A stretch of 64,000 nt of DNA from CAYMZZ01 sp964395095 (GCA_964395095.1 CAYMZZ010000015.1:48395-112394), one strand, 5' to 3'. Positions 52,203 to 61,571 are shown, numbered from the stretch's first letter. Numbers and translations: made by a program. The notes: a model not told the origin generated them from the letters alone.

Positions 52203-53537
52203 TTGGAAACTCAAGATACTGGATGTAATATTGTTGACATATTGTCAAAATCATTCCCAGAATATATGAAAATCCAGTTTTCACGTCTTAGAGAACAAGC
52301 GGGACTTACGCCTCAGGAAGTAGCAGAAAAATGTGGTATAAACTTACGGACTGTGTATAGGTGGGAGAAGGGCGAATCGACCCCCCATCCACTGGCTGTT
52401 CAAAAACTTAGGGATTTAATCAAGGCAGCTAACACTACTAAATCAGCGTCAACTCCGGAATTTACCTTCATCGATCTTTTTGCCGGAATCGGTGGATTCA
52501 GAAAAGCGTTTGATGCTGTTGGGGGCAAATGTGTATTTACAAGTGAATGGGATAAAGACAGTAGAATTACTTATCAAGCAAACTATGTTAGCGATCATCC
52601 CGTTGAAGGCGATATTCGTGAGTTTACAAAGGATGAGGAAAGCTTGGCAAAAATTCCGCCCCATGATGTTCTAGTTGCAGGCTTTCCTTGCCAACCGTTT
52701 TCGATCGCCGGAGTCTCCAAAAAAAATGCATTAGGCCGAGCTCATGGGTTTCGTTGTGAAACACAAGGAACCCTATTCTTCGACCTAGCCCAAATTATAG
52801 AGCATCACAAGCCAGCTGCTATTCTGCTTGAAAATGTGAAAAACCTTATGAGCCACGACGGTGGGCATACGTTTAAAGTAATAAAGGAAACATTAGAGCA
52901 TGAGCTTGGATATACAATAAAAACTAGGATCATTGATGGGCAACATTGGGTTCCACAACACCGCGAACGGATATTTATCGTGGGATTTAGAAAAAACTGT
53001 GATTTTAATTTTGATAACCTTTCCCTGCCAGACGCAACTCTAAAACCCGCACTTGCATCAATTTTACATAGCGAGCAGGAAGAAGATGAAATTCCTTATT
53101 TTGAACATGGAAAAGTTGGTTCAAAATATACATTGACACCAAGACTCTGGGAATACTTACAAGCTTATAAAGAGAAACATCAGGCTGCCGGTAATGGCTT
53201 CGGGTTTGGATTGTTTGGTCCATCTGATGTCGCCCGTACCCTGTCTGCGAGATACTATAAAGATGGATCCGAAATATTAATCAAGCAAAGTAGAAAGAGA
53301 CCAAGACGACTTACCCCCCGAGAATGTGCCCGAATAATGGGATTTGACAAACCGGGTGAATCGAACTTTAAAATACCTGTTTCAGACACGCAAGCTTATA
53401 GGCAATTCGGTAATTCAGTTGTCGTTCCCGCTGCCGAAGCTGTTGCACGTTTGATGCGCCCATACATTATTCAGTCAATCAAAAGAAACGTCACCGAATT
53501 ATCTAAATTTGAATTACAGCAAGAAATTGCATCTTAA
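52203..53537 (+). CDS. DNA (cytosine-5) methyltransferase, Dcm-like, with N-terminal HTH
   Basis: A 444-residue m5C methylase (from TTG 52203; ATG 52266 would remove 21 residues). Residues about 24-75 are an XRE HTH (SRLREQAGLTPQEVAEKCGINLRTVYRWEKG). Then motif I FIDLFAGIGGFRKAF, motif IV AGFPCQPFSIAG with catalytic Cys163, motif VI LLENVKNL, motif VIII QHRERIFIVGF and motif X YRQFGNSVVVP. With Vsr and EcoRII-C partners next door it should methylate the inner C of CCWGG; the target-recognition region between motifs VIII and IX is present but its specificity cannot be read by eye. Its HTH could make it its own repressor. Confidence 0.93.
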   Translation: METQDTGCNIVDILSKSFPEYMKIQFSRLREQAGLTPQEVAEKCGINLRTVYRWEKGESTPHPLAVQKLRDLIKAANTTKSASTPEFTFIDLFAGIGGFRKAFDAVGGKCVFTSEWDKDSRITYQANYVSDHPVEGDIREFTKDEESLAKIPPHDVLVAGFPCQPFSIAGVSKKNALGRAHGFRCETQGTLFFDLAQIIEHHKPAAILLENVKNLMSHDGGHTFKVIKETLEHELGYTIKTRIIDGQHWVPQHRERIFIVGFRKNCDFNFDNLSLPDATLKPALASILHSEQEEDEIPYFEHGKVGSKYTLTPRLWEYLQAYKEKHQAAGNGFGFGLFGPSDVARTLSARYYKDGSEILIKQSRKRPRRLTPRECARIMGFDKPGESNFKIPVSDTQAYRQFGNSVVVPAAEAVARLMRPYIIQSIKRNVTELSKFELQQEIAS

Positions 53538-53992
53538 TGGCAGATATCGTTTCATCTGAAAAGAGAAGCCAGATGATGGCGGGAATCAAGGGCAAAAATA
53601 CCAACCTTGAAATTCTAATCAGAACAGCTCTGCATCGAAAAGGATTTCGCTATAGAATACATTGCAAAAACCTACCTGGAAAACCAGATCTTGTCCTTCA
53701 CAAATACAGGGCTGCTATTTTTATACACGGATGCTTTTGGCATGGACACTCTTGTCATTTATTTAAATGGCCATCATCTAAAAAAGAGTTCTGGAGAAAA
53801 AAAATAACAAGAAATCAAGAGCTTGATAAGTTAGCTCTTGAAAAGCTAACTTCTGCGGGTTGGCGGGTTGGAGTAATATGGGAATGTGCCATAAGAGGGA
53901 AAACAAAGAGAAATTTTGAATTTGTAATTAAAGAGACATCAACCTGGATTCTTTCCGATATTGTTAATTTCAACCTAAGAGATAATCTATGA
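53537..53992 (+). CDS. vsr: Very short patch repair endonuclease Vsr
   Basis: A 151-residue Vsr. Glu25, Asp51, His64 and His69 fall at the same residue numbers as in E. coli Vsr, in NTNLEILIRTALH, GKPDLVLHKYRAAIFIHGCFWHGHSC; the zinc-site cysteines are in the same region. It nicks at T of T:G mismatches produced by deamination of m5C, so it protects methylated sites of the neighbouring methylase. It starts on the last base of the methylase stop codon and overlaps the restriction gene by 4 bp. Confidence 0.96.
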   Translation: MADIVSSEKRSQMMAGIKGKNTNLEILIRTALHRKGFRYRIHCKNLPGKPDLVLHKYRAAIFIHGCFWHGHSCHLFKWPSSKKEFWRKKITRNQELDKLALEKLTSAGWRVGVIWECAIRGKTKRNFEFVIKETSTWILSDIVNFNLRDNL

Positions 53993-55230
53993 ATGGGGGC
54001 TACCTCTCGCAATACTTTGAAAAAGTAGCTGCAAAACGTTTGAGTGCCGTTGAGGCAGATACAGCTATATCGCATCAGCATGAATTCAACGGTAGTAAAG
54101 AATTAAAAAGTGTCCTCGGAACTGAAACTCGTGAAAAAGTTCAGTTTCCAACAACATTTATTTGGTTCGGCCAGGAAAACGAAGCCATTTCATCTGAAGG
54201 TTTTGTAACATGGTATGACGCGAGACGAGAACACCCCAAAAGATCTGAATATCGGCTATATTTCCCAACAACAGATGTTAGCGAACTCGCAAATGCGGGA
54301 GACCTAATGCTCGTTGCGAAGAGAACGACAGGCGATTTAATGATAATTATTGCGGCATCTGGAAGCTCGATTGAAAATCAGTTACTATGGCTATTTCGGA
54401 TCCCCCTTCAAATGGGATTTGATTTTACAGTTCAAGATATCAAAGATGGAGAAGATAAAGAGATTGACTTTGCTGTTAGGTTTATACTTGACGAACTTGG
54501 GATCGACATTGAAGAGCCCGAAGCTGCCTATCTGGACTCTATATTGGCCCCTTTTTATGGAGTTCTACCATCGACTAGAGATTTTTCTCAGTTAACTAGA
54601 AATACTTTAAACACTGTAAATGCTTTGGATGATCCGGACGGAACCCTAATGGCATGGATGGATCATGAAGAGAAGCTGTTTCGTCGATTCGAACGCCATC
54701 AAGTAGAAAAGCGGCTGCAAACCGGCTTTGTAAATGAGGAAGGGGCTGATGTCGATGGGTTTTTGAAATTCTCCCTTAGCGTACAAAATAGAAGAAAGTC
54801 AAGAGCTGGTCTTGCCCTGGAAAATCACCTTGAAGCAATCTTCTCGTGTCATAATCTAAAATACAGTAGAGTAGTCGAAACTGAAGAAAAGGTAAAGCCA
54901 GATTTCTTATTTCCAGGAGGGGCTGAATACCAAAATCCTGCATTCCCTTCTAGCTTGCTCACCATGCTTGGAGTTAAAACTACATGTAAAGATCGTTGGC
55001 GTCAAGTATTAAGTGAAGCAGATAGAATCCACGACAAACACCTGCTTACACTTGAACCAGGAATTAGTCAAAATCAAATAAAAGAAATGCAACTAAGAAA
55101 ACTGCAACTGGTTATTCCTTCCCCCCTACATGAAACATATGATAGGACTCAACAAAACTGGTTGATGAAGTTGAAAGACTTTATTCACCTTGTTGCCGAA
55201 AAGCAAGAAAAAGCATCGAATAACGTATGA
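53989..55230 (+). CDS. Type II restriction endonuclease with EcoRII C-terminal catalytic domain
   Basis: A 413-residue endonuclease. The C-terminal domain (about 260-405) is EcoRII-C: SRAGLALENHLEAIF, KPDFLFPGG (Asp305), LGVKTTCKDRWRQVLSEADRI (Lys330 and Lys334, the spacing of EcoRII Lys324 and Lys328), KHLLTLEPGISQNQI and LQLVIPSPLHETY. Its N-terminal 200 residues (YRLYFPTTDVSELANAGDLMLVAK, IIAASGSSIENQLLWLF) differ from classic EcoRII-N, whose homologue is a separate gene at 57116. It should cut near CCWGG. Confidence 0.9.
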   Translation: MNGGYLSQYFEKVAAKRLSAVEADTAISHQHEFNGSKELKSVLGTETREKVQFPTTFIWFGQENEAISSEGFVTWYDARREHPKRSEYRLYFPTTDVSELANAGDLMLVAKRTTGDLMIIIAASGSSIENQLLWLFRIPLQMGFDFTVQDIKDGEDKEIDFAVRFILDELGIDIEEPEAAYLDSILAPFYGVLPSTRDFSQLTRNTLNTVNALDDPDGTLMAWMDHEEKLFRRFERHQVEKRLQTGFVNEEGADVDGFLKFSLSVQNRRKSRAGLALENHLEAIFSCHNLKYSRVVETEEKVKPDFLFPGGAEYQNPAFPSSLLTMLGVKTTCKDRWRQVLSEADRIHDKHLLTLEPGISQNQIKEMQLRKLQLVIPSPLHETYDRTQQNWLMKLKDFIHLVAEKQEKASNNV

Positions 55231-57119
55231 AAAGCCAAGAAATAAAATGGATAGTTGAAAATGGCGTGCTAAGCTGTCAAAGTACAAGCGGAATCTTCAA
55301 CCCAAGTGCTGACGAAATCTATTCAGCCAAATTTGAACACTTATTCTCTGAAAATTTTTCCAAACCTGATATAGAATACTTAGACACTATTCTTAAATTT
55401 TCCAGATATCCATTAGAACTTAATATTGAGTTGGTCAACTCCCTGACCAATCCATTCGATATACATTTGGAACTATTTGTTGACACAAACAATGGCTTTA
55501 TACATAAATATGATTGGAACTTTAAGACGGATTATGTTATAATTAATGATGTCTGGCATCCAATAGTATCCGAAGCATATAATGAGATTTTAGCCCTATT
55601 AAAATCAGTTGGAATAAATCGAGACGGTAAAATTACCCTAAGACAATACCTCGAGTTGATAAAAAAGGGTAGCGGCAGAATAAAGAACCATGTTACAGAT
55701 GCTAAAAGAGTCAGTTCAAAAATCTCTTCTGGTGAAATCCCAGTCAATATAGTCGGCAATCTTTACGAATATCAAAAAAGGGGCTGGCTATGGCTAAAGT
55801 TTATGCACCAAGAACAAATTGGTGGCATTCTAGCCGATGAAATGGGGCTAGGAAAATCGCTTCAAATCATTTCTTTAATTGCGGATGAATACATAATCTC
55901 ATCTGGTCCATCACTCATAATTTGCCCAAGCACTCTTTTGGAAAATTGGCGACGCGAGTTTAGTAAATTTTCTCCAAAACTTTTAACACATATACATCAA
56001 GGACCTCTTAGAACAGGATTTCCAAATGTACTGGCAAAGTTTAATGTTATTATATCCTCTTATGAAACAGTAACAAGAGACAGTTCTCTGTTTAACCAAA
56101 TCCAATGGAATGTCTTGGTATGTGATGAAGCGCAAGCTATTAAGAATCCACAAGCAAAACGAAGCAAAGCAGTGAAGAAAATTCCACGAAATATAGGAAT
56201 TGCTGTAACAGGGACACCAATTGAAAATCGATTAACAGATCTCTGGTCAATTATGGACTTTGCCGTTCCTGGATATCTTGGAACACAAAACGAATTTGAA
56301 ACTAGTTTTGTCAACAAAGTGGAAAGTGCTGTCATCCTGGAAACACTTGTTTCCCCAATGATTTTGCGGCGACGTGTTAGTGAAGTGGCACAAGATCTCC
56401 CATCAAAAATTATTGTGCCCCAATTCATTGAAATGGGCGTGGGTGAAGAAGAAGATTATGAAAAAATTCGAGCTGAAACAAAGGCTCAATTAAAAGAGAA
56501 CTCTTCCCTAGCTTTATTGACAAGACTTAGAATGTTCTGTACTCATCCATTCTTGGTTTATGATCGGCCCAGCCAAGACCCCTCTAAATACAGCAACAAA
56601 TACAAAAGACTTATTGAAATTTCGGAAGAAATTTTCGAAAATGATTTCAAGCTACTTGTCTTTACCTCCTACAATAAAATGAATGATATTATCGTTTCTG
56701 ATTTTTCTAAGAGATTTTCGATTTATGTCAATTCAATAGATGGGAGGACTCGAAGAGAAGATCGTCAAAAAATTATTGATGAATTTTCAGTAGTGTCCGG
56801 CTCAGCAATTTTAGTTCTTAACCCATTGGCGGCAGGAGCAGGTTTGAATATAACTGCGGCAAATAACGTAATACATTATAACCTTGAATGGAATCCAGCA
56901 AAAGAAGACCAAGCTTCCGCACGTGCGTATCGAAGAGGGCAAGATCGACCTGTTACAATCCATAGACTGATTAATGTAAATACAGTTGATGAGGCCATTG
57001 ACGAAAGGCTGACAAGAAAAAGACAATTATCAGACGCAGCAATCATCGGGAGTGCTGGAGAAGACTCCGACTTTATTGATATAATTACAGCCATTAACAA
57101 ATCTCCAAAAACAAAATGA
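55227..57119 (+). CDS. SNF2-family (SWI2/SNF2) helicase/translocase
   Basis: A 630-residue SF2 ATPase. After an N-terminal region of about 170 residues: Walker A DEMGLGKS (204-211), DEAQ (300-303), TGTPIENRL, then the second RecA lobe with LLVFTSYNKMNDIIV, LVLNPLAAGAGLNITAANNVIHYNLEWNPAKEDQASARAYRRGQ and QDRPVTIHRLI. It should translocate on double-stranded DNA. It overlaps both neighbours by 4 bp and so belongs to the same translation unit as the endonuclease and the B3-like protein. Confidence 0.95.
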   Translation: MKSQEIKWIVENGVLSCQSTSGIFNPSADEIYSAKFEHLFSENFSKPDIEYLDTILKFSRYPLELNIELVNSLTNPFDIHLELFVDTNNGFIHKYDWNFKTDYVIINDVWHPIVSEAYNEILALLKSVGINRDGKITLRQYLELIKKGSGRIKNHVTDAKRVSSKISSGEIPVNIVGNLYEYQKRGWLWLKFMHQEQIGGILADEMGLGKSLQIISLIADEYIISSGPSLIICPSTLLENWRREFSKFSPKLLTHIHQGPLRTGFPNVLAKFNVIISSYETVTRDSSLFNQIQWNVLVCDEAQAIKNPQAKRSKAVKKIPRNIGIAVTGTPIENRLTDLWSIMDFAVPGYLGTQNEFETSFVNKVESAVILETLVSPMILRRRVSEVAQDLPSKIIVPQFIEMGVGEEEDYEKIRAETKAQLKENSSLALLTRLRMFCTHPFLVYDRPSQDPSKYSNKYKRLIEISEEIFENDFKLLVFTSYNKMNDIIVSDFSKRFSIYVNSIDGRTRREDRQKIIDEFSVVSGSAILVLNPLAAGAGLNITAANNVIHYNLEWNPAKEDQASARAYRRGQDRPVTIHRLINVNTVDEAIDERLTRKRQLSDAAIIGSAGEDSDFIDIITAINKSPKTK

Positions 57120-57541
57120 TGACAACACCTCCCAACATTTTGTCAGTCTCAAAAATGCTTAGCGGCAACGATGTCGGCAAGACCGGAACACACCAAGCAG
57201 GGATATTAATACCTAAACGTCAGGAGATACTAGACTTCTTTCCGCCTTTAGATAAGAATCAAAAAAACCCTAGAATTGAGCTACAATTTACTGATGACGA
57301 AGAACGAATATGGAAATTTAGTTATATTTATTATAACAACAGATTTTTCGGGGGAACAAGAAATGAGTTTAGACTTACATGGATGACTAAATATATAAAA
57401 AGTAACAACTTAAAAATTGGAGACGAAATATTTCTAACTTGTCAAATCGACGGGACTCGAAAGATTTCTTTCAAAAGGAATCAGATTTCCCAAGCCGGAA
57501 AATTGACACTAAGCACAGAGTGGAAAGCTATCAAATTTTAA
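57116..57541 (+). CDS. Free-standing EcoRII-N (B3-like) DNA-binding protein
   Basis: A 141-residue protein that equals the effector DNA-binding domain of EcoRII (B3/double-psi barrel fold): LSGNDVGKTGTHQAGILIPK, then DFFPPLDKNQKNPRIELQF, YIYYNNRFFGGTRNEFRLTW and the strand LKIGDEIFLTC. In EcoRII this domain binds the effector copy of the site and is fused to the catalytic part; here it is a separate gene, between the helicase and the MORC ATPase. Nuclease residues are absent, so its job should be target recognition. Confidence 0.88.
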   Translation: MMTTPPNILSVSKMLSGNDVGKTGTHQAGILIPKRQEILDFFPPLDKNQKNPRIELQFTDDEERIWKFSYIYYNNRFFGGTRNEFRLTWMTKYIKSNNLKIGDEIFLTCQIDGTRKISFKRNQISQAGKLTLSTEWKAIKF

Positions 57542-57546
57542 CACTG

Positions 57547-59148
57547 ATGGATACAACGGAAAAAATGGAAGTCCTTCCAGATCCCAAACGAATGATTGAG
57601 GGGTTGAGGGATACGGGATATGAGTTTAATACTGCAGTCGCAGATCTAGTTGACAATTCAATTGCTGCTTCGGCTTCCAAAATTGCCATTATACTTAAAA
57701 TGGACTACCGAGGCAATCTCCGCCTCTCAATTGCTGATAATGGGGCAGGGATGGACAAAGATGAGTTGATTAACGCAATGAAATACGGCTCAGCAGAAAG
57801 ACCACATCCTTCCAGCTTAGGGAAATTTGGTTTAGGATTAAAAACAGCATCAACTGCTTTCTGCAGAAAGCTATTGGTCTCATCAAGAAAAGACTCAAAG
57901 GCAGATATTATTCGAGCTTGCTGGGATCTAGATCATGTTGCAGAAACTGGAAAATGGGAGCTTCTTATAGACAAATCAGACGAAGAGACTCTTGAACAAC
58001 TTACAGGGATTTCAAGTGAAAGTGTTGGGACTGTTGTTGTTTGGGAAAAAATTGATCGTCTAATGAAAAGCTATACATCACCTAGTGGAGCGGCCGCAAA
58101 AAAGGCTTTCACCAGAATTATTGAAGACCTGAAAGGGCATCTTTCAATGATATATCAACGATTTCTGGACCCTTCGATTGGAACCCCTCAAACTGTTGAA
58201 ATTACTATCAACGGTGCCACAATTACTCATTGGGACCCATTTTGTAAAGACGTATCGGATATGGTCGCCAGTGAAAACGTTCCCGTTGATGGAGTTGATG
58301 CTTCATTTCAAATTAACGCGTATATTTTACCTCGTCGAGAAGAATTTCAAAATCCAGAAGACGCTGCAAAGGCGAAAATTGGAAACGACTTTCAAGGATT
58401 TTATGTTTATAGAGAAAACAGGCTCATTCATTTTGCCGATTGGTTGGGGATGTATTCAAAGGAGCCACACGGTACATTACTTCGAGTGGAGTTTTCATTT
58501 GATCACAAGTTGGATGAGGCATTCCAAATTGACATCAAGAAATCGCAAATTCTTTTAAACAGTGCATTGTACGATTTCCTTAAGGATCAATTTTTGCCTG
58601 CGCCTCGCCGAGCCGCGGATCTTAAATACAGGCAAGGAATTAAGAAAAATTCGCAGATTAAAGCAGAGAATGCGCATGGCAGTTCAAATAATAGTATTGG
58701 AGCAAAAACAGACGAAATTGGAGGTGCTAAAGTTTCTACTATTCCCGGTGAAGATGGCCAAGCGATGGTCAAGAATGCTCATGGTGAATTCAAGTTCAAG
58801 TTGAAAGTATTAGGTGCAAAAAAACCTGGAGAACTGTTTGTACAACCAGTTGAAACCTTGGATGATAACGTCCTCTTCGAGCCTGCACTAATTGATCAAG
58901 AAAAAGCGGTTCGAATAAACACGTCGCATCCATATTACACTAAAGTTTATGTTCCTAATTTGAAATCTGGGGTAACAATTCAAGGTATGGATTCTTTGAT
59001 ATGGTCACTTTGTGTTGCGGAGCTTTCAACAATCAATGAAAATACATTAACTCACTTTGAAGAACTACGATTTGAGTTATCACGAATATTAAGGCGACTG
59101 GTTGCGGATCTGCCTGACCCTAAATTGGATGAGAATGAAGCAGAGTGA
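57547..59148 (+). CDS. MORC/GHKL-family ATPase
   Basis: A 533-residue protein from the ATG at 57547. The GHKL ATPase has all three boxes: N box DLVDNSIAA (Asn37), DNGAGM (64-69) and GKFGLGLKTASTAF (92-105), followed by an S5-like domain (about 230-380; YRENRLIHFADWLGMYSKEPHGTLLRVEFSF, FQIDIKKSQI) and a C-terminal helical part. This is the prokaryotic MORC/MutL-related type found in restriction-modification operons together with an SNF2 helicase. It may form an ATP-driven clamp on DNA. Five bases separate it from the B3-like gene. Confidence 0.9.
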   Translation: MDTTEKMEVLPDPKRMIEGLRDTGYEFNTAVADLVDNSIAASASKIAIILKMDYRGNLRLSIADNGAGMDKDELINAMKYGSAERPHPSSLGKFGLGLKTASTAFCRKLLVSSRKDSKADIIRACWDLDHVAETGKWELLIDKSDEETLEQLTGISSESVGTVVVWEKIDRLMKSYTSPSGAAAKKAFTRIIEDLKGHLSMIYQRFLDPSIGTPQTVEITINGATITHWDPFCKDVSDMVASENVPVDGVDASFQINAYILPRREEFQNPEDAAKAKIGNDFQGFYVYRENRLIHFADWLGMYSKEPHGTLLRVEFSFDHKLDEAFQIDIKKSQILLNSALYDFLKDQFLPAPRRAADLKYRQGIKKNSQIKAENAHGSSNNSIGAKTDEIGGAKVSTIPGEDGQAMVKNAHGEFKFKLKVLGAKKPGELFVQPVETLDDNVLFEPALIDQEKAVRINTSHPYYTKVYVPNLKSGVTIQGMDSLIWSLCVAELSTINENTLTHFEELRFELSRILRRLVADLPDPKLDENEAE

Positions 59149-59983
59149 TGCAAACGAGCTTTCCAGGTATTTAGTTGACAAGTTCGGACTGTCTGTAAAA
59201 GCGACGGTAAGCACTGATTCGAACAGGCAATATTTCCTTGTTGAGCCGACCGAGCTACATCCAAATGAAGGATTCCATATCTATTTGCATATTGGTTGGC
59301 GAAGCATCAAGCTAGAATTCGTTCCCGGAAAATTTGCCGGTGAACTTGTTGCTTCGATGGGAAACGCGAATATCGAGCAGAAACAGGTCTTCACAAACCT
59401 TACAAAATTAATCCAAGAAGAAAAAGGTCAATTCACTTTTAAGGTAAATAATAATCTAGTAGATCCATTGCATTATGAGAGCTGGCCAGAAAATTGGAAT
59501 GCTATTAGTTTTCTGCTCAAAAAATCACCTCTCGAAATAAATACTGAAGACAATCAGTTAACGAAAGAGTTACTTTTTATCTGGATCGAACGGTTTTTTG
59601 CGTGCGTTCTTACATTAATGCCCTTAGAGTTAAACAAAAGCTATTCTGACGATTTTCAAGGCTTGCCGGAAGGCGCAGTTGAAAGGGTTGTTGTAAACCG
59701 TTATGAAAGAAATAGATATAACAGGACCATATGCATAAACATACATGGATATAAATGTAAAGTATGTGACATGGACTTTTTTTCCAAATATGGAAAGATA
59801 GGTGAAAATTTTATTCATGTTCATCATATCACACCGGTTTCAAAAATCGGTCAAGACTATCAAATAAATCCGGTTAGCGACTTGGTCCCTGTTTGCCCCA
59901 ACTGTCATGCCATGCTGCACAAAAATGATCCACCTTATTCCGTAGATGAGTTGAGGAAAATACTATTGGAAAGACAAACTTAA
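59135..59983 (+). CDS. HNH endonuclease with N-terminal DUF domain
   Basis: A 282-residue protein from the ATG at 59135, which overlaps the MORC gene by 14 bp. The first 190 residues contain FHIYLHIGWRSIKLEFVPGKFAGEL and match no domain I can name. The C-terminal HNH domain is complete: CKVCDMDF, FIHVHHITPVSK with the HH pair and DLVPVCPNCHAMLHK, with four zinc cysteines. It is the last gene of the island and would be a second nuclease beside the EcoRII-C enzyme. Confidence 0.92.
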   Translation: MKQSDANELSRYLVDKFGLSVKATVSTDSNRQYFLVEPTELHPNEGFHIYLHIGWRSIKLEFVPGKFAGELVASMGNANIEQKQVFTNLTKLIQEEKGQFTFKVNNNLVDPLHYESWPENWNAISFLLKKSPLEINTEDNQLTKELLFIWIERFFACVLTLMPLELNKSYSDDFQGLPEGAVERVVVNRYERNRYNRTICINIHGYKCKVCDMDFFSKYGKIGENFIHVHHITPVSKIGQDYQINPVSDLVPVCPNCHAMLHKNDPPYSVDELRKILLERQT

Positions 59984-60163
59984 AGATTAACATCCTTTAA
60001 TCCCGCTAAATACTTGCTTGTACCTATGGTCGAATATATTCAGGCATAAGTGTTTAAAAGGTTACCTAATCCAACTCACTCCCAATACATTTCTACAAAT
60101 TGCCATTCGAAAATTGATACGGGCCGTTGTTTTTTCACGCCATCTACACCGACACGACACAAT

Positions 60164-60487
60164 TTAACTGCTATGAAACCAGATAATACAATACCCGGTT
60201 TTGCCGCTACCCTCAAGCATTAGAATGCCTATGGAGTGAAGAGCTTTCACATGCCATTCAATATTTTGGCATGTAACACCAAACACTGAAGCCATTTCCA
60301 ACAGCGTCCCCTGGGCCGCTGATGCAAATACCTCAAAAACGCCCCGCATTTCGGTAACTGTTGGCGTCAATAAATGGAGCCATTGATCATAATTGGTAAC
60401 CGGGAGAGGAAAGTTCGAGTATACATACCATGCAGCGAAAATGTGGCTGCTGGAAGGCTGCGGGGGTTGGAGATAAAGGGCCCTCAC
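60164..60487 (-). pseudogene. Possible winged-helix remnant
   Basis: A 107-codon minus-strand frame whose C-terminal part (GTLLEMASVFGVTCQNIEWH, VKALHSIGILMLEGSGKTGY) resembles a winged-helix DNA-binding domain. The N-terminal part does not look like protein. It is probably a decayed regulator between the island and the transposase; it could also be chance. The rest of 59984-60483 shows no gene. Confidence 0.35.
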
Positions 60488-60945
60488 TCAGGTTCCCTAA
60501 ATATATACCGCTCATCGTACTCCACTTCAAACAAGTCGAGAAATTGCCGGTATTCCTGCAAAAAGCTTTGTTTGCGGTGATGCGTTTCCTGGTTTTCGAT
60601 ATAGCGAATTACGTCAGGTACCTGAGATTTTCCATAGGAAAATGCACCATATCCCTCCTGCCAGCAGAATTTCTTTTTGGTGAACCCCTCATTGTTGATC
60701 CATTTTGTGCTTTCAGACTTAATGATCTTTGCCAGCGACGAAATGGAATCGTAGGGTCGCAAACCCAGGAGGATATGGATATGATCGGGCATGCTATTTA
60801 TCTTTAGCGACTTATGCCGGCGGCTTTGTAGCAGGGCGCCAATATAGGCATGAAGATTTTCTTTCCAAACGGGATTAATTAACGCTTCCCGATAGCGAAC
60901 GGCAAATACAAATTGTATGTGCAGTTGTGTGTAAGTACCAGGCAT
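60484..60945 (-). CDS. Y1 (HUH) transposase, IS200/RAYT-like
   Basis: A 153-residue single-domain HUH transposase. HUH motif MPDHIHILLGL (His55, His57) and the catalytic tyrosine in DVIRYIENQETHHRKQSF (Tyr115) are intact. Length and the YIENQ-HH ending are typical of the IS200-like proteins annotated as REP-associated tyrosine transposases. It directly adjoins a dense field of GC-rich palindromes (61140-62490), the arrangement expected of a RAYT with its REP targets. Confidence 0.93.
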   Translation of the reverse strand: MPGTYTQLHIQFVFAVRYREALINPVWKENLHAYIGALLQSRRHKSLKINSMPDHIHILLGLRPYDSISSLAKIIKSESTKWINNEGFTKKKFCWQEGYGAFSYGKSQVPDVIRYIENQETHHRKQSFLQEYRQFLDLFEVEYDERYIFREPE

Positions 60946-61036
60946 AACCTATTTTTTTGTTATCCCTGTTTGGTGGGTATAAAATTACGATACCAATTTA
61001 GATTATATTGACCGTTGTTCAAAATACATGAAATGT

Positions 61037-61090
61037 TGTTTAAAACACCGGTACGTTCCGTTGTTTTAAACAGGTCGGTTTTAAAACCGA
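61037..61090. repeat. Hairpins upstream of the Y1 transposase
   Basis: TGTTTAAAACA (61037-61047) and TGTTTTAAACA (61062-61072) are perfect inverted arms, followed by the palindrome TCGGTTTTAAAACCGA (61075-61090). They resemble the subterminal hairpins recognised by HUH transposases and lie 90-145 bp upstream of the gene. Confidence 0.55.
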
Positions 61091-61471
61091 TTTAGAAAAA
61101 TAGCCGGGTTGATTTAGTTCGTTCGAAGCTATTTTGTGCTGAACCGGTGACTCATATGCTACCGGTGACCCACCCCTTCGGGGTGGCAATATGTTTTTTT
61201 TCTCTTTCTACCGATGACGCACCCGCCAAGGCGGGTGCAACCCGTCAGGGCGGGTGGCGATGACTAAATAATTTACCTTTCTACCAATGACCCATCCGCC
61301 AGGGCGGGTGGTGATAATATGATAAATGAACTTTCTACCCTCCATACAACCCGCCGCAGCGGATAGGGCTGATGATAAAATGAATGCTTTGCCTACCGAT
61401 AACGCGGCCCGCCGAGGCGGGCTGTATGCATGCTGGTTTAAATTGCTCGCCCCCATACGCCACCAAATGGG

Positions 61472-61571
61472 NNNNNNNNNNNNNNNNNNNNNNNNNNNNN
61501 NNNNNNNNNNNNNNNNNNNNNNNNNNNNNNNNNNNNNNNNNNNNNNNNNNNNNNNNNNNNNNNNNNNNNNN
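61472..61571. other. Assembly gap of 100 N in the palindrome array
   Basis: A run of exactly 100 N; the left flank (CACCAAATGGG) recurs at 62203-62213, so a repeat copy was collapsed here. Confidence 0.98.

Noticed and set aside
52203..59983. Assignment of the island to DISARM or BREX
   Set aside because: SNF2 and a methylase occur in DISARM, but drmA, drmB (DUF1998) and drmC are absent, and BREX hallmarks pglZ and brxL/brxC are absent. The MORC plus EcoRII content points elsewhere.
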